A stretch of DNA of 12,755 bases from Conexibacter sp. (GTDB taxonomy: Bacteria > Actinomycetota > Thermoleophilia > Solirubrobacterales > Solirubrobacteraceae): positions 1-12,755 of the forward strand of contig JAOPZP010000279.1 in NCBI GenBank assembly GCA_025964055.1. The letters run 5' to 3'. The translations under genes were made by a program, and so were the position numbers. Shown piece after piece: positions 1 through 6,295 of the stretch (its first letter is position 1; every line of letters begins with the position of its first letter). The notes beneath the pieces are model-generated. The model was given only the letters and a program-made list of their open reading frames with translations, ran no database searches and was not told the origin of the DNA.

Positions 1-255
1 GGCGCCGGCCTGGCGCCGGGCGACGCCGAGCACGCGTTCCGCCGCTTCTGGCGCGGCCCCGGTGCGCGGGCGCGGGGCGGCTCCGGCCTCGGGCTGGCGA
101 TCGTGCGCGCCACCGCCCGCGCGCACGGCGGCGACGTCGCGATCGACGGTGCCACGTTCACCCTCGACCTGCCGGCGATCGGACCGGCGCCCGACACCGT
201 CAGAGACTCGTCAGAGTCGGCACCTAGCGTCGATGACGTCCCACTCCCCGGCTGA
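1..255 (+). CDS. Sensor histidine kinase, C-terminal end (partial)
   Basis: Only the last 84 codons are in the window, read in frame 1 to the TGA at 253-255. The fragment is the end of a HATPase_c domain: the tail of a G1-type box (GAGL) at the very start, an F-box-like FRRFWRG at residues 13-19, and a clear G2 box GGSGLGLAIVR at residues 26-36, followed by the usual RAHGG turn and final beta strand. These are the ATP-binding elements of membrane histidine kinases of two-component systems. The sensor, HAMP and DHp parts lie upstream, probably with an OmpR-type response regulator (inferred). The last 25 or so residues, after FTLDLPAIG, are a low-similarity tail whose DNA also holds a direct repeat and promoter for the next gene. 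Identification as a kinase is firm; the signal sensed cannot be seen. Confidence 0.9.
   Translation, partial: GAGLAPGDAEHAFRRFWRGPGARARGGSGLGLAIVRATARAHGGDVAIDGATFTLDLPAIGPAPDTVRDSSESAPSVDDVPLPG
198..230 (+). promoter_or_regulatory. 11-bp direct repeat plus -10 box: putative response-regulator operator and promoter
   Basis: CGTCAGAG occurs at 198-205 and again at 209-216, a period of exactly 11 bp. Tandem half-sites spaced 11 bp are the hallmark of OmpR/PhoB-family winged-helix regulators. Nine bases start-to-end after the second copy comes TAGCGT (225-230), a plausible -10. The repeat thus covers the -35 position, as in activator-dependent class II promoters. It lies inside the kinase coding tail and ahead of the LolA-like gene at 265, so self-control by the kinase's own partner regulator is the natural inference. 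The repeat is seen directly; its function is inferred. Confidence 0.55.
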
Positions 256-264
256 TCGAGAACC

Positions 265-1461
265 ATGCTCCGTCACCTCCCCACCTCCCGTCTCGTCGCC
301 CTGCTGGTCGGCATCGTCGCCGCCCTGGGCGGCGGCACCGCCATCGCGATGGCCGCGCTCGGCAGCGGAGGCCCGCAGCCGCCGGCCAAGCCGCTGGCCC
401 AGGCCCTGCACGACGCCGCGGCCGCCCCCGCCGTCCAGGGCGTGACCGCCCGGATCACGTTCACCAACCACTTGATCGACAGCTCCAGCCTGCCCGGTGG
501 CGGAGGCAGCCCGCTGCTGTCGGGCGCCACGGGCCGCCTGTGGGCCAGCGCCGACGGCCGGCTGCGCCTCGAGCTGCAGTCCGACAGCGGCGACGCCCAG
601 ATCGTCAGCGACGGGAAGGTGCTGTCGATCTTCGACGCCACCCAGAACCAGGTCTACCGCATCACCCTGCCGCAGCAGAGCGGCAGCGACCAGAAGGGCG
701 CCACCGACGCCCCGCCGACGGTCGCCAAGATCCAGCAGCTCCTCGACCAGCTGGCCCAGAACGCCGACGTCTCCGGCGCCGCCCCGAGCAACACCGCGGG
801 CCGCCCGTCCTACACCACGCGGATCTCGCCGAAGCACGACGGCGGCCTCATCGGCGCCGCCGAGCTGGCCTGGGACGCCGCCAACGGCGCTCCGCTGCGC
901 GCCGCGGTCTACGCCGCCGGGAACCCCAACCCGGTCCTCGAGCTCAAGGCCACCGACATCGCGTTCGGACCGGTCGACACCGCGAACCTGAACGTCACGC
1001 CGCCCTCCGGCGCGAAGGTCACCACGATCGACCTCGGCGGATCCGCGGCCAAGGACCACCAGGGCGCCGGCGACCCGGCGACCGACCCCAAGACCGTCGC
1101 CGCCGGCCTGCCGTTCACGCTCAGCGCGCCCGACACGCTCGTGGGCCTGCCGCGCCATGACGTGCGGCCGGTCGACGCCGGCGGCGGCAAGGCCGCGCTG
1201 GTGACCTACGGCGCCGGCCTGGGCGGCATCGCCGTCCTCGAGCAGGCCGCCCCGGCCCACGACCCCGCCGCGCCCTCCGGCGGAGGCGGCGGCGGCGACC
1301 GCGGGCTCGCGCTGCCCAAGGTCTCGATCGGCGGGATCGACGGCCAGGAGCTGGCGACCGCGCTGGGCACCGTCGTCCGCTTCGAGCGCGGCGGCGTGCA
1401 GTACACCATCATCGGCTCGGTGCCACCGGCCGCGGCCGAGGCCGCCGCCCGGGCGCTGTAG
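265..1461 (+). CDS. LolA-like membrane-anchored extracytoplasmic protein
   Basis: This 398-residue protein has one N-terminal hydrophobic segment (about residues 9-31, uncleaved anchor or signal) and contains no cysteine, so it is not a lipoprotein. Residues about 42-250 resemble the LolA/outer-membrane-lipoprotein-sorting fold (the GRLWASADGRLRLEL and IVSDGKVLSIFD segments are typical curved-sheet strands). A second small domain at about 275-398 ends in GIDGQELATALGTVVRFE and resembles the C-terminal part of actinobacterial LolA-like proteins (DUF4367-like). The domains are joined by a Gly/Ala/Pro-rich stretch that includes six consecutive glycines near residue 340. The ATG at 265 has only a weak ribosome site (CGAGAA); no better in-frame start exists upstream. 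It follows a histidine kinase and precedes an ABC exporter by 3 bp, so it may act outside the membrane with that exporter or as a stress-sensing partner. Exact role unknown. Confidence 0.8.
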   Translation: MLRHLPTSRLVALLVGIVAALGGGTAIAMAALGSGGPQPPAKPLAQALHDAAAAPAVQGVTARITFTNHLIDSSSLPGGGGSPLLSGATGRLWASADGRLRLELQSDSGDAQIVSDGKVLSIFDATQNQVYRITLPQQSGSDQKGATDAPPTVAKIQQLLDQLAQNADVSGAAPSNTAGRPSYTTRISPKHDGGLIGAAELAWDAANGAPLRAAVYAAGNPNPVLELKATDIAFGPVDTANLNVTPPSGAKVTTIDLGGSAAKDHQGAGDPATDPKTVAAGLPFTLSAPDTLVGLPRHDVRPVDAGGGKAALVTYGAGLGGIAVLEQAAPAHDPAAPSGGGGGGDRGLALPKVSIGGIDGQELATALGTVVRFERGGVQYTIIGSVPPAAAEAAARAL

Positions 1462-1464
1462 GCC

Positions 1465-2424
1465 ATGGCCGGCGCTCCGCCCGTCGAGGCCCGAGGACTC
1501 GTCAAGCGCTACGGCGACGTGATCGCGGTGGACGAGGTCGACCTCACGGTCGAGGCCGGCGACGTCTACGGCTACCTCGGGCCCAACGGCGCGGGCAAGA
1601 CGACGGTGCTGCGGATGCTGCTGGGCCTCATCACGCCGACGGCCGGACAGGTCCGCCTGTTCGGCCGCGACCCGCTGGTCAGCGGGGCCGCGGCGCTGGA
1701 GGGCGTCGCCGGCTTCGTCGAGGCCCCGCGCTTCTACCCGTACCTGACGGGACGCAAGAACCTCGAGCTGCTCGCCGCGCTGGACGGCGGCGAGGCGGCC
1801 AAGCGCATCGACGAGGCGCTCGACACGGTGGAGCTGACCGACCGCCAGCGCCACCGGGTCGGCGGCTACTCCCATGGCATGCGCCAGCGCCTGGGCGTGG
1901 CCGCCGCGCTGATCCGCGACCCGCGGCTGCTGCTGCTCGACGAGCCCGCCACCGGCCTCGATCCCGCCGGCATGCGCGACATGCGCGCGCTCGTGGCGCG
2001 CCTGTCGCTGGCCGGGACCACGGTGCTGCTCTCCAGCCACCTGCTCGCCGAGGTCGAGGAGCTGTGCAACCGCGTGGCGATCGTGCGCACCGGCCGCATC
2101 GTCTTCGAGGGCGCGCTGGAGGACCTCAAGCGCACGGCGGGCGGCGGCTGGCGGCTGCGGACCACCGACGACGGGCGCGCCGCCGAGGTCTGCCGCACGC
2201 AGCGCGGCATCGCCGAGGTGCGGGTCGACCCGCTCGAGCTGCGCTTCGAGGCCACCGAGGAGGCCGCGGCCGCGCTGTCGGTCGCGCTGGTGGAGGCCGG
2301 CCTGGCGATCCGCGCCCTGGCGCCGCACACCGCCACGCTCGAGGACCTGTTCTTCCGCCTGACCGAGGACGGCGCGGACCCCGTGTCCGCCGCCGGCCGG
2401 CCGGCGGAGACCGAGGCCGCCTGA
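1465..2424 (+). CDS. ABC-2 type transporter, ATP-binding subunit
   Basis: This 319-residue ATPase has every expected motif: Walker A GPNGAGKTT (39-47), signature YSHGMRQRL (135-143) in place of the usual LSGGQ, Walker B LLLLDEP (155-161) with catalytic E160, and the switch histidine H192 in LLSSH. The Q-loop position carries E in GFVEAPRFYPYL, as is common in the bacitracin/CcmA-like exporter ATPases. The C-terminal 100 residues form the accessory domain seen in this family. Start ATG lies 3 bp after the LolA-like stop, and its TGA overlaps the permease ATG by one base, so the three genes are translationally linked. It energises export by the next gene's permease; substrate unknown (lipid, peptide or antibiotic are the usual options). 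Confidence 0.95.
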   Translation: MAGAPPVEARGLVKRYGDVIAVDEVDLTVEAGDVYGYLGPNGAGKTTVLRMLLGLITPTAGQVRLFGRDPLVSGAAALEGVAGFVEAPRFYPYLTGRKNLELLAALDGGEAAKRIDEALDTVELTDRQRHRVGGYSHGMRQRLGVAAALIRDPRLLLLDEPATGLDPAGMRDMRALVARLSLAGTTVLLSSHLLAEVEELCNRVAIVRTGRIVFEGALEDLKRTAGGGWRLRTTDDGRAAEVCRTQRGIAEVRVDPLELRFEATEEAAAALSVALVEAGLAIRALAPHTATLEDLFFRLTEDGADPVSAAGRPAETEAA

Positions 2425-3239
2425 TGCCCGCGCTGCGGACGGTCTACGCGTGGGAGCTGCGCAAGCTCGTCGCCCAGAAGCGGACCTATCTGGGCCTGGC
2501 CGCCGCGGCGCTGGTCCCGGTCATCTTCGTCGTCGCGCTCACGCTCCAGAACGGAGAGCCCGAGGACGTGGCCTTCGGCCGCTACGTGCGGCAGTCGGGC
2601 CTGGCGATCCCGCCGGTCATCCTGATCTTCGGCTCCTACTGGCTGTTTCCCCTGATCACCGCGCTGGTCTCCGGCGACATCGTCGCGGCCGAGGACCACA
2701 ACGGCACGCTGAAGACGATCCTCACGCGGTCGGTCGGCCGCGGGCGGATCTTCGCCGCCAAGGTGCTGGCGGCGGTCACCTACGCGATCGTCGCACTCGC
2801 CCTGATGGCGCTGACCGCGGTCATCGGCGGCATCATCGTCTCGGGGTTCCATCCGCTGGTGACGCTCTCGGGGACGACGGTGAGCGCCGGCCGCGCCCTG
2901 CTGCTCATCGGCGCCAGCCTGCTCGTGTACCTCCTGCCGCTGATCGCCATCGCCTCCATCGCGCTGCTCCTCTCGACGGTCACCCACAACTCCGCGGCGG
3001 CGGTCGTCGGCGCGCTGATGATCAGCCTGATGCTCCAGCTGGTCACGATCATCCCCGGGCTCGGCGTGCTGCGCCCCTACCTCCTGCCCACCCAGTTCAA
3101 CGCCTGGCAGGGCTTCCTGCGCACGCCCGCCGACTGGACGCCGGTCATCCGCGCGGCGTGGGTCTGCGCCCTCTACGCGCTGCCGTGCATCGGCGTGGCG
3201 TACCTGAACTTCCTGCGCCGCGACGTCGCCGGAGGCTGA
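2424..3239 (+). CDS. ABC-2 type transporter, permease subunit
   Basis: A 271-residue membrane protein with six predicted helices (about residues 20-41, 56-80, 108-135, 153-180, 184-207, 238-262). The N-terminus RTVYAWELRKLVAQKRTYLG is the standard amphipathic elbow before TM1, and the segment LVSGDIVAAEDHNGTLKTIL after TM2 is the coupling-region signature of ABC-2 permeases. Its ATG shares one base with the stop of the ATPase gene (TGATG), which fixes the start and implies coupled translation. It pairs with the ATPase as a half-exporter dimer. There is no obvious terminator after it; the next gene has its own leaderless promoter 25-38 bp downstream. Confidence 0.93.
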   Translation: MPALRTVYAWELRKLVAQKRTYLGLAAAALVPVIFVVALTLQNGEPEDVAFGRYVRQSGLAIPPVILIFGSYWLFPLITALVSGDIVAAEDHNGTLKTILTRSVGRGRIFAAKVLAAVTYAIVALALMALTAVIGGIIVSGFHPLVTLSGTTVSAGRALLLIGASLLVYLLPLIAIASIALLLSTVTHNSAAAVVGALMISLMLQLVTIIPGLGVLRPYLLPTQFNAWQGFLRTPADWTPVIRAAWVCALYALPCIGVAYLNFLRRDVAGG

Positions 3240-3263
3240 CCGCGGCCGGGTTGACGCCGGCCG

Positions 3264-3269
3264 TAGTCT
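3264..3269 (+). promoter_or_regulatory. Putative -10 box of a leaderless promoter
   Basis: TAGTCT is followed by exactly 7 bases and then the GTG start at 3277, which would place transcription start at or next to the first base of the codon. There is no Shine-Dalgarno sequence ahead of this GTG. The same TAGNNT-N7-start layout recurs at 6283. No good -35 lies 17-18 bp upstream, so it may be weak. Inference from pattern only. Confidence 0.5.
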
Positions 3270-3276
3270 CGCTGGC

Positions 3277-4311
3277 GTGATCGATGAACCGCCCAGCGTC
3301 GGCCCTGTGCCGACGGCCGAAGCGCTCGGGAAGTTCGCCATCGGCTTCGACGACCGTGATCGCGCGCGCCTGCACGCGCTCTGGGACGAGGTCCTCGACT
3401 CCCAGCAGTGGGCGGAGGGCGGGATGGTCGCCCGCTTCGAGGCGCTGTGGGCCGAGCGCCATGGCGCCGGCGCCGTCGCGCTGGGCAGCTGGGCGGGTGG
3501 AGCGCTGGCCGCGCTGCGCTTCGCCGGGGTCGGCCCCGGCGATGTCGTGCTGTGCCCGTCGAACACGTTCATGGCCACGCCGCTGGCCGCGCTGCACCTC
3601 GGCGCCGAGGTCGCGTTCCTGGACTGCGGTCGCGACGACCTCTGCGCGACGCTCGCCGAGTTCGAGCGGGGCATCGCCGCACACCGGCCGCGCGCCGCGT
3701 TCCTGGTGCACATCGGCGGCCACCTGGCGTTCGCGACCGAGGCGATCGCCGAGCTCTGCCGGCGCGAGGGCGTGTTCCTGATCGAGGACTGCGCCCACGC
3801 CCACGGCGCGAGCCTCGACGGCCGCCGGCCCGGGACGTTCGGCGACGCGGGCGTCTACTCGTTCTACGCCACCAAGACGATCTCCACCGGTGAGGGCGGC
3901 ATGCTCGTCTCGCGCCGCCCCGAGGTGGTCGAGCACGCGCGGGCGTTCCGGAACTACGGCAAGCCCGAGCACGCCGTCGCAGGGCTGAACTTCCGCATGA
4001 GCGAGTTCACCGCGGCCCTGGGCATCGTGCAGGCCGAGCGCCTCGACGAGATCGTCGCCTTCAAGAACCGCGCCGCGCGCGAGGTCCTCGACCCGCTGCA
4101 CCCGGCGCGCCTCGAGCTCCCGCCGGGCATGGTCTCCGGGCTCTACAAGTACATCGTCTTCGACCCGATCCCGCGATCGACCGGCCGCGTGTACGACCAG
4201 CCCTGCCACCGCCTGCTCGGCCACCAGGTCGACCTGCCGGTCAGCGACTGGGTCGCCGAGCATCACTGGTGCGTGCCGCTGTACTACCGCCCCGGCCCCG
4301 CCGCCGGCTGA
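3277..4311 (+). CDS. DegT/DnrJ/EryC1/StrS-family PLP sugar aminotransferase, C-terminally short
   Basis: This 344-residue protein has the fold-type I aminotransferase layout of sugar-nucleotide transaminases. The PLP-ring aspartate is D171 in LIEDCAHAHGA, and the Schiff-base lysine is K200 in SFYATKTISTGEGG. A conserved FRNYGKPEHAVAGLNFRMSE segment is the family's substrate-side loop. The cofactor-phosphate loop, normally SGT, reads LGSWAGGA (69-76). Family members are usually 365-400 residues; this one stops right after the HWCVPLYYRPG motif, lacking the final helix. The start is GTG 3277, 7 bases after a -10 box. Such enzymes put an amino group on a dTDP-, UDP- or GDP-ketosugar. With the transporter, glycosyltransferase and epimerase nearby it suggests amino-sugar or glycolipid synthesis; the sugar is not identifiable. 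Confidence 0.85.
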   Translation: MIDEPPSVGPVPTAEALGKFAIGFDDRDRARLHALWDEVLDSQQWAEGGMVARFEALWAERHGAGAVALGSWAGGALAALRFAGVGPGDVVLCPSNTFMATPLAALHLGAEVAFLDCGRDDLCATLAEFERGIAAHRPRAAFLVHIGGHLAFATEAIAELCRREGVFLIEDCAHAHGASLDGRRPGTFGDAGVYSFYATKTISTGEGGMLVSRRPEVVEHARAFRNYGKPEHAVAGLNFRMSEFTAALGIVQAERLDEIVAFKNRAAREVLDPLHPARLELPPGMVSGLYKYIVFDPIPRSTGRVYDQPCHRLLGHQVDLPVSDWVAEHHWCVPLYYRPGPAAG

Positions 4312-4320
4312 CCCGCGCCG

Positions 4321-5247
4321 GTGATCGGCTGGACGGAGCTCGCGGGCGTGGTGGCGGCGGCGGGCGCCGCCGTGTGCTTCGACGGCTCGGTCCTGCTGCA
4401 GGCGCGCGAGGCGCGGGCGACCGACCCCGGCCACGGCCTGCGTCCGTCGCTGCTGGTCGTCCTCGCGCGGCGCCGCCGGTGGCTGGCGGGCGTGGGCCTC
4501 GCCGTGGCCGGGTGGCCGCTGCAGCTGCTCGCCCTCTCGCTGGCGCCGCTGACCGTCGTGCAGCCGACGCTCGCCGCCGGCCTCGTCCTGCTGCTCGCCG
4601 CCGCCGCCCGGATCCTGCACGAGCACGTCGGGCGGCGGGAGTGGACCGCGGCGGGTGCGGTGATCGTCGGGGTCGGCATCCTGGCCGTCTGCGCGCCGGC
4701 GCACACCGAGAGCCGCCCGGGCCTGACCGCCGCGCTGCTCTGCGGCGGCGTGCTGGCGCTGATCGTCGCCCTGACGTTCCTCCTCGGACAGGCGCGGGCG
4801 AGCGCCTGGACGCTGATCGCCTCGGCCGGCGCCGCCTTCGCGCTCTCGGCGCTGACCAGCAAGCTGCTGACGGTGGAGCTGGCGGCCGGGCGGCCGCTCG
4901 CGGCGCTGGGCTGGGCCGCCGGCACCGCGCTGTTCGGCGCCGTCGGCTTCCTCGTCGACACCACCGCGATGCAGCGCTTCGACGCCACGCGCGTCGCGCC
5001 CGCGATGTTCGTGCTGGAGACCGCGATCCCCGTGGCGCTGGCGCCGCTGCTCTTCCACGAGCGCTGGAGCACCGCGCCCGGCGGCGCGGCCACGGTGGCG
5101 GCCGGGCTCGCGCTCACGCTCCTCGGTGGGGCGGCGCTGGGCGCCAGCCGGCCGGTGACCCGGGCCGCATCAGCCGCCGACGAGGCCGAGCACGACGTCC
5201 GCGGCGGTGGGCAGCCGTCCGTAGGCGAGGTCCGGCGCCCGCGGTGA
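4321..5247 (+). CDS. DMT-superfamily (EamA-like) 10-TM transporter
   Basis: A 308-residue, strongly hydrophobic protein with about ten helices in two five-helix halves, separated near residue 135. The segment LAPLTVVQPTLAAGLVLLL and its second-half counterpart FDATRVAPAMFVLETAIPVALAP are the internal-repeat signatures of drug/metabolite transporters. GTG at 4321 is 9 bp after the aminotransferase stop and in the same frame, with no clear ribosome site, so translation is probably coupled. The last 26 residues (after about 282) are hydrophilic and are coded on DNA that is also the antisense of the glycosyltransferase 3' end. Substrate unknown; given its neighbours it could move a saccharide-lipid or nucleotide-sugar-related molecule, but drug export is equally possible. 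Confidence 0.85.
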   Translation: MIGWTELAGVVAAAGAAVCFDGSVLLQAREARATDPGHGLRPSLLVVLARRRRWLAGVGLAVAGWPLQLLALSLAPLTVVQPTLAAGLVLLLAAAARILHEHVGRREWTAAGAVIVGVGILAVCAPAHTESRPGLTAALLCGGVLALIVALTFLLGQARASAWTLIASAGAAFALSALTSKLLTVELAAGRPLAALGWAAGTALFGAVGFLVDTTAMQRFDATRVAPAMFVLETAIPVALAPLLFHERWSTAPGGAATVAAGLALTLLGGAALGASRPVTRAASAADEAEHDVRGGGQPSVGEVRRPR

Positions 5248-6258
5248 CGCCAGGGAGCGCCGGATCGCGCCGGTCAGCGCGCCGTCGTCGGTCACGACCT
5301 CGGCCAGCCCGAAGCGCTGGTAGGCGTCGTTGTTGATGCGGATGTGACCCACGCCCCAGCCGTAGGAGATGACCCGCGCGCCCCGCACCAGGGCCTCCTG
5401 CACGGTGAGCCCGGCGGTCGAGTGCACGAGCACGTCGGTGGCGGCCAGCAGCTCGGGCATCCGGTCGGTGAAGCCCAGCGTCCGCACCCGGCCGCCGACC
5501 CCGAACCGCTCGTCCAGCCGCCGGCGCAGCGCGGCGTTGTGGCCGCACAGCACCAGGACCTGCACGTCGGGCGCGGCGAGCAGCGCGGCCTGCACCGCGC
5601 CGGCCAGGTCGCCCACGCCCCAGCCGCCGCCCGACACCGTGACGACGGGGACGCCGGCCGCGAGGTCGAGATCGGCGCGGGCCGCCGCTCCGTCGACGGG
5701 CACGTCGAACCCCGCGGCGCTCAGGCCGCGGACGTGCTCGACGCGCGCGTCGGGGCCGGCGATCCACCGCACCTCGTCGGCGGACTCCGCGTGGATGACG
5801 AGGTGCAGGTCGCAGCCCGGGTGCGCCCAGTAGCGCAGCGCGGCGAGGTCGGTGATCGCCGAGACCAGCGGGACGCCCAGCGCGCCGCGGCCCCGCTCGA
5901 CCGCCAGCACCTGGTTGGCGGGCGGGTACGTGCAGACCACGACGTCGGCGCCGGACTCCCGGGCCGCGGTCAGCAGCGCGCGGCCCCCCAAGCGGCTCGC
6001 CAGCCACATCGCCAGGCGGCGGCTGGGCCCCCAGCGCGCCGCCAGCAGGTACTGGAGGTCGAACACCCACGGCAGCCGGCGCAGGACGAACTCGGCGCGA
6101 TCGCGCACCAGCGCCCGCACGACCGGCCCCGCGACGACCATCGAATCGGCGATCGTGACCTCGGCTGCGGGGTACCGAGCCAGGATGCCGTCGCGCAGCG
6201 CACGCGCCGGCGCGTCGTGGCCTTCGCCGATGTCGGCACTGAAAATCAACACGCGCAC
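5170..6258 (-). CDS. GT28 / MGDG-synthase-like glycosyltransferase
   Basis: A 362-residue GT-B protein. The N-terminus has the MGDG-synthase-type ADIGEGHDAPARAL (8-21). ITDLAALRYWAHPGCD (135-150) matches the family's TD...H.W.H..D segment, and the C-terminal half carries SGGGWGVGD (209-217), STAGLTVQEAL (280-290) and GVGHIRINN (302-310), the nucleotide-sugar site. Such enzymes put a sugar on diacylglycerol or another lipid acceptor at the inner membrane face, or resemble MurG. The start is GTG at 6258: the codon run GTG-CGC-GTG-TTG-ATT-TTC is unusually AT-rich for this DNA and sits 10 bases after a TAGATT -10 box, and the upstream extension in this frame runs through the divergent gene. The 3' end overlaps the convergent transporter by 78 bp. 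Product glycolipid unknown. Confidence 0.85.
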   Translation of the reverse strand: MRVLIFSADIGEGHDAPARALRDGILARYPAAEVTIADSMVVAGPVVRALVRDRAEFVLRRLPWVFDLQYLLAARWGPSRRLAMWLASRLGGRALLTAARESGADVVVCTYPPANQVLAVERGRGALGVPLVSAITDLAALRYWAHPGCDLHLVIHAESADEVRWIAGPDARVEHVRGLSAAGFDVPVDGAAARADLDLAAGVPVVTVSGGGWGVGDLAGAVQAALLAAPDVQVLVLCGHNAALRRRLDERFGVGGRVRTLGFTDRMPELLAATDVLVHSTAGLTVQEALVRGARVISYGWGVGHIRINNDAYQRFGLAEVVTDDGALTGAIRRSLASPRAPDLAYGRLPTAADVVLGLVGG

Positions 6259-6259
6259 G

Positions 6260-6288
6260 TTGAAACCCAATCTATGTGACCCTAGGTT
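6260..6288 (+). promoter_or_regulatory. Sigma-70-type leaderless promoter for the epimerase
   Basis: TTGAAA (6260-6265), a 17-bp spacer, then TAGGTT (6283-6288). The ATG at 6296 follows after exactly 7 bases, so the transcript should start at or beside the initiation codon; there is no Shine-Dalgarno sequence. The whole element fits inside the 37-bp gap between divergent genes. Confidence 0.65.
6269..6274 (-). promoter_or_regulatory. Putative -10 box of the divergent glycosyltransferase promoter
   Basis: Read on the minus strand, TAGATT ends 10 bases before the GTG at 6258, giving a leader of only zero to a few bases. No strong minus-strand -35 is visible. It lies within the spacer of the plus-strand promoter, so the two polymerases could not bind at once. 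Confidence 0.45.
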
Positions 6289-6295
6289 CGTCCAT

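Noticed and set aside
211..2328. A 705-codon open frame on the minus strand across the LolA-like and ABC ATPase genes
   Set aside because: It has low-complexity Arg/Gly/Ala composition without any recognisable motif, and lies opposite two genes with intact motifs. Long antisense frames are expected at this GC content.
3251..3256. TTGACG as -35 of the aminotransferase promoter
   Set aside because: Only 7 bases separate it from the TAGTCT -10, too short for a promoter, and no alternative -10 fits 17 bp downstream.
5852..6295. Upstream extension of the epimerase frame
   Set aside because: It runs antisense through the glycosyltransferase and lacks SDR similarity. The Rossmann motif begins right after the ATG at 6296, which also has a promoter in place.
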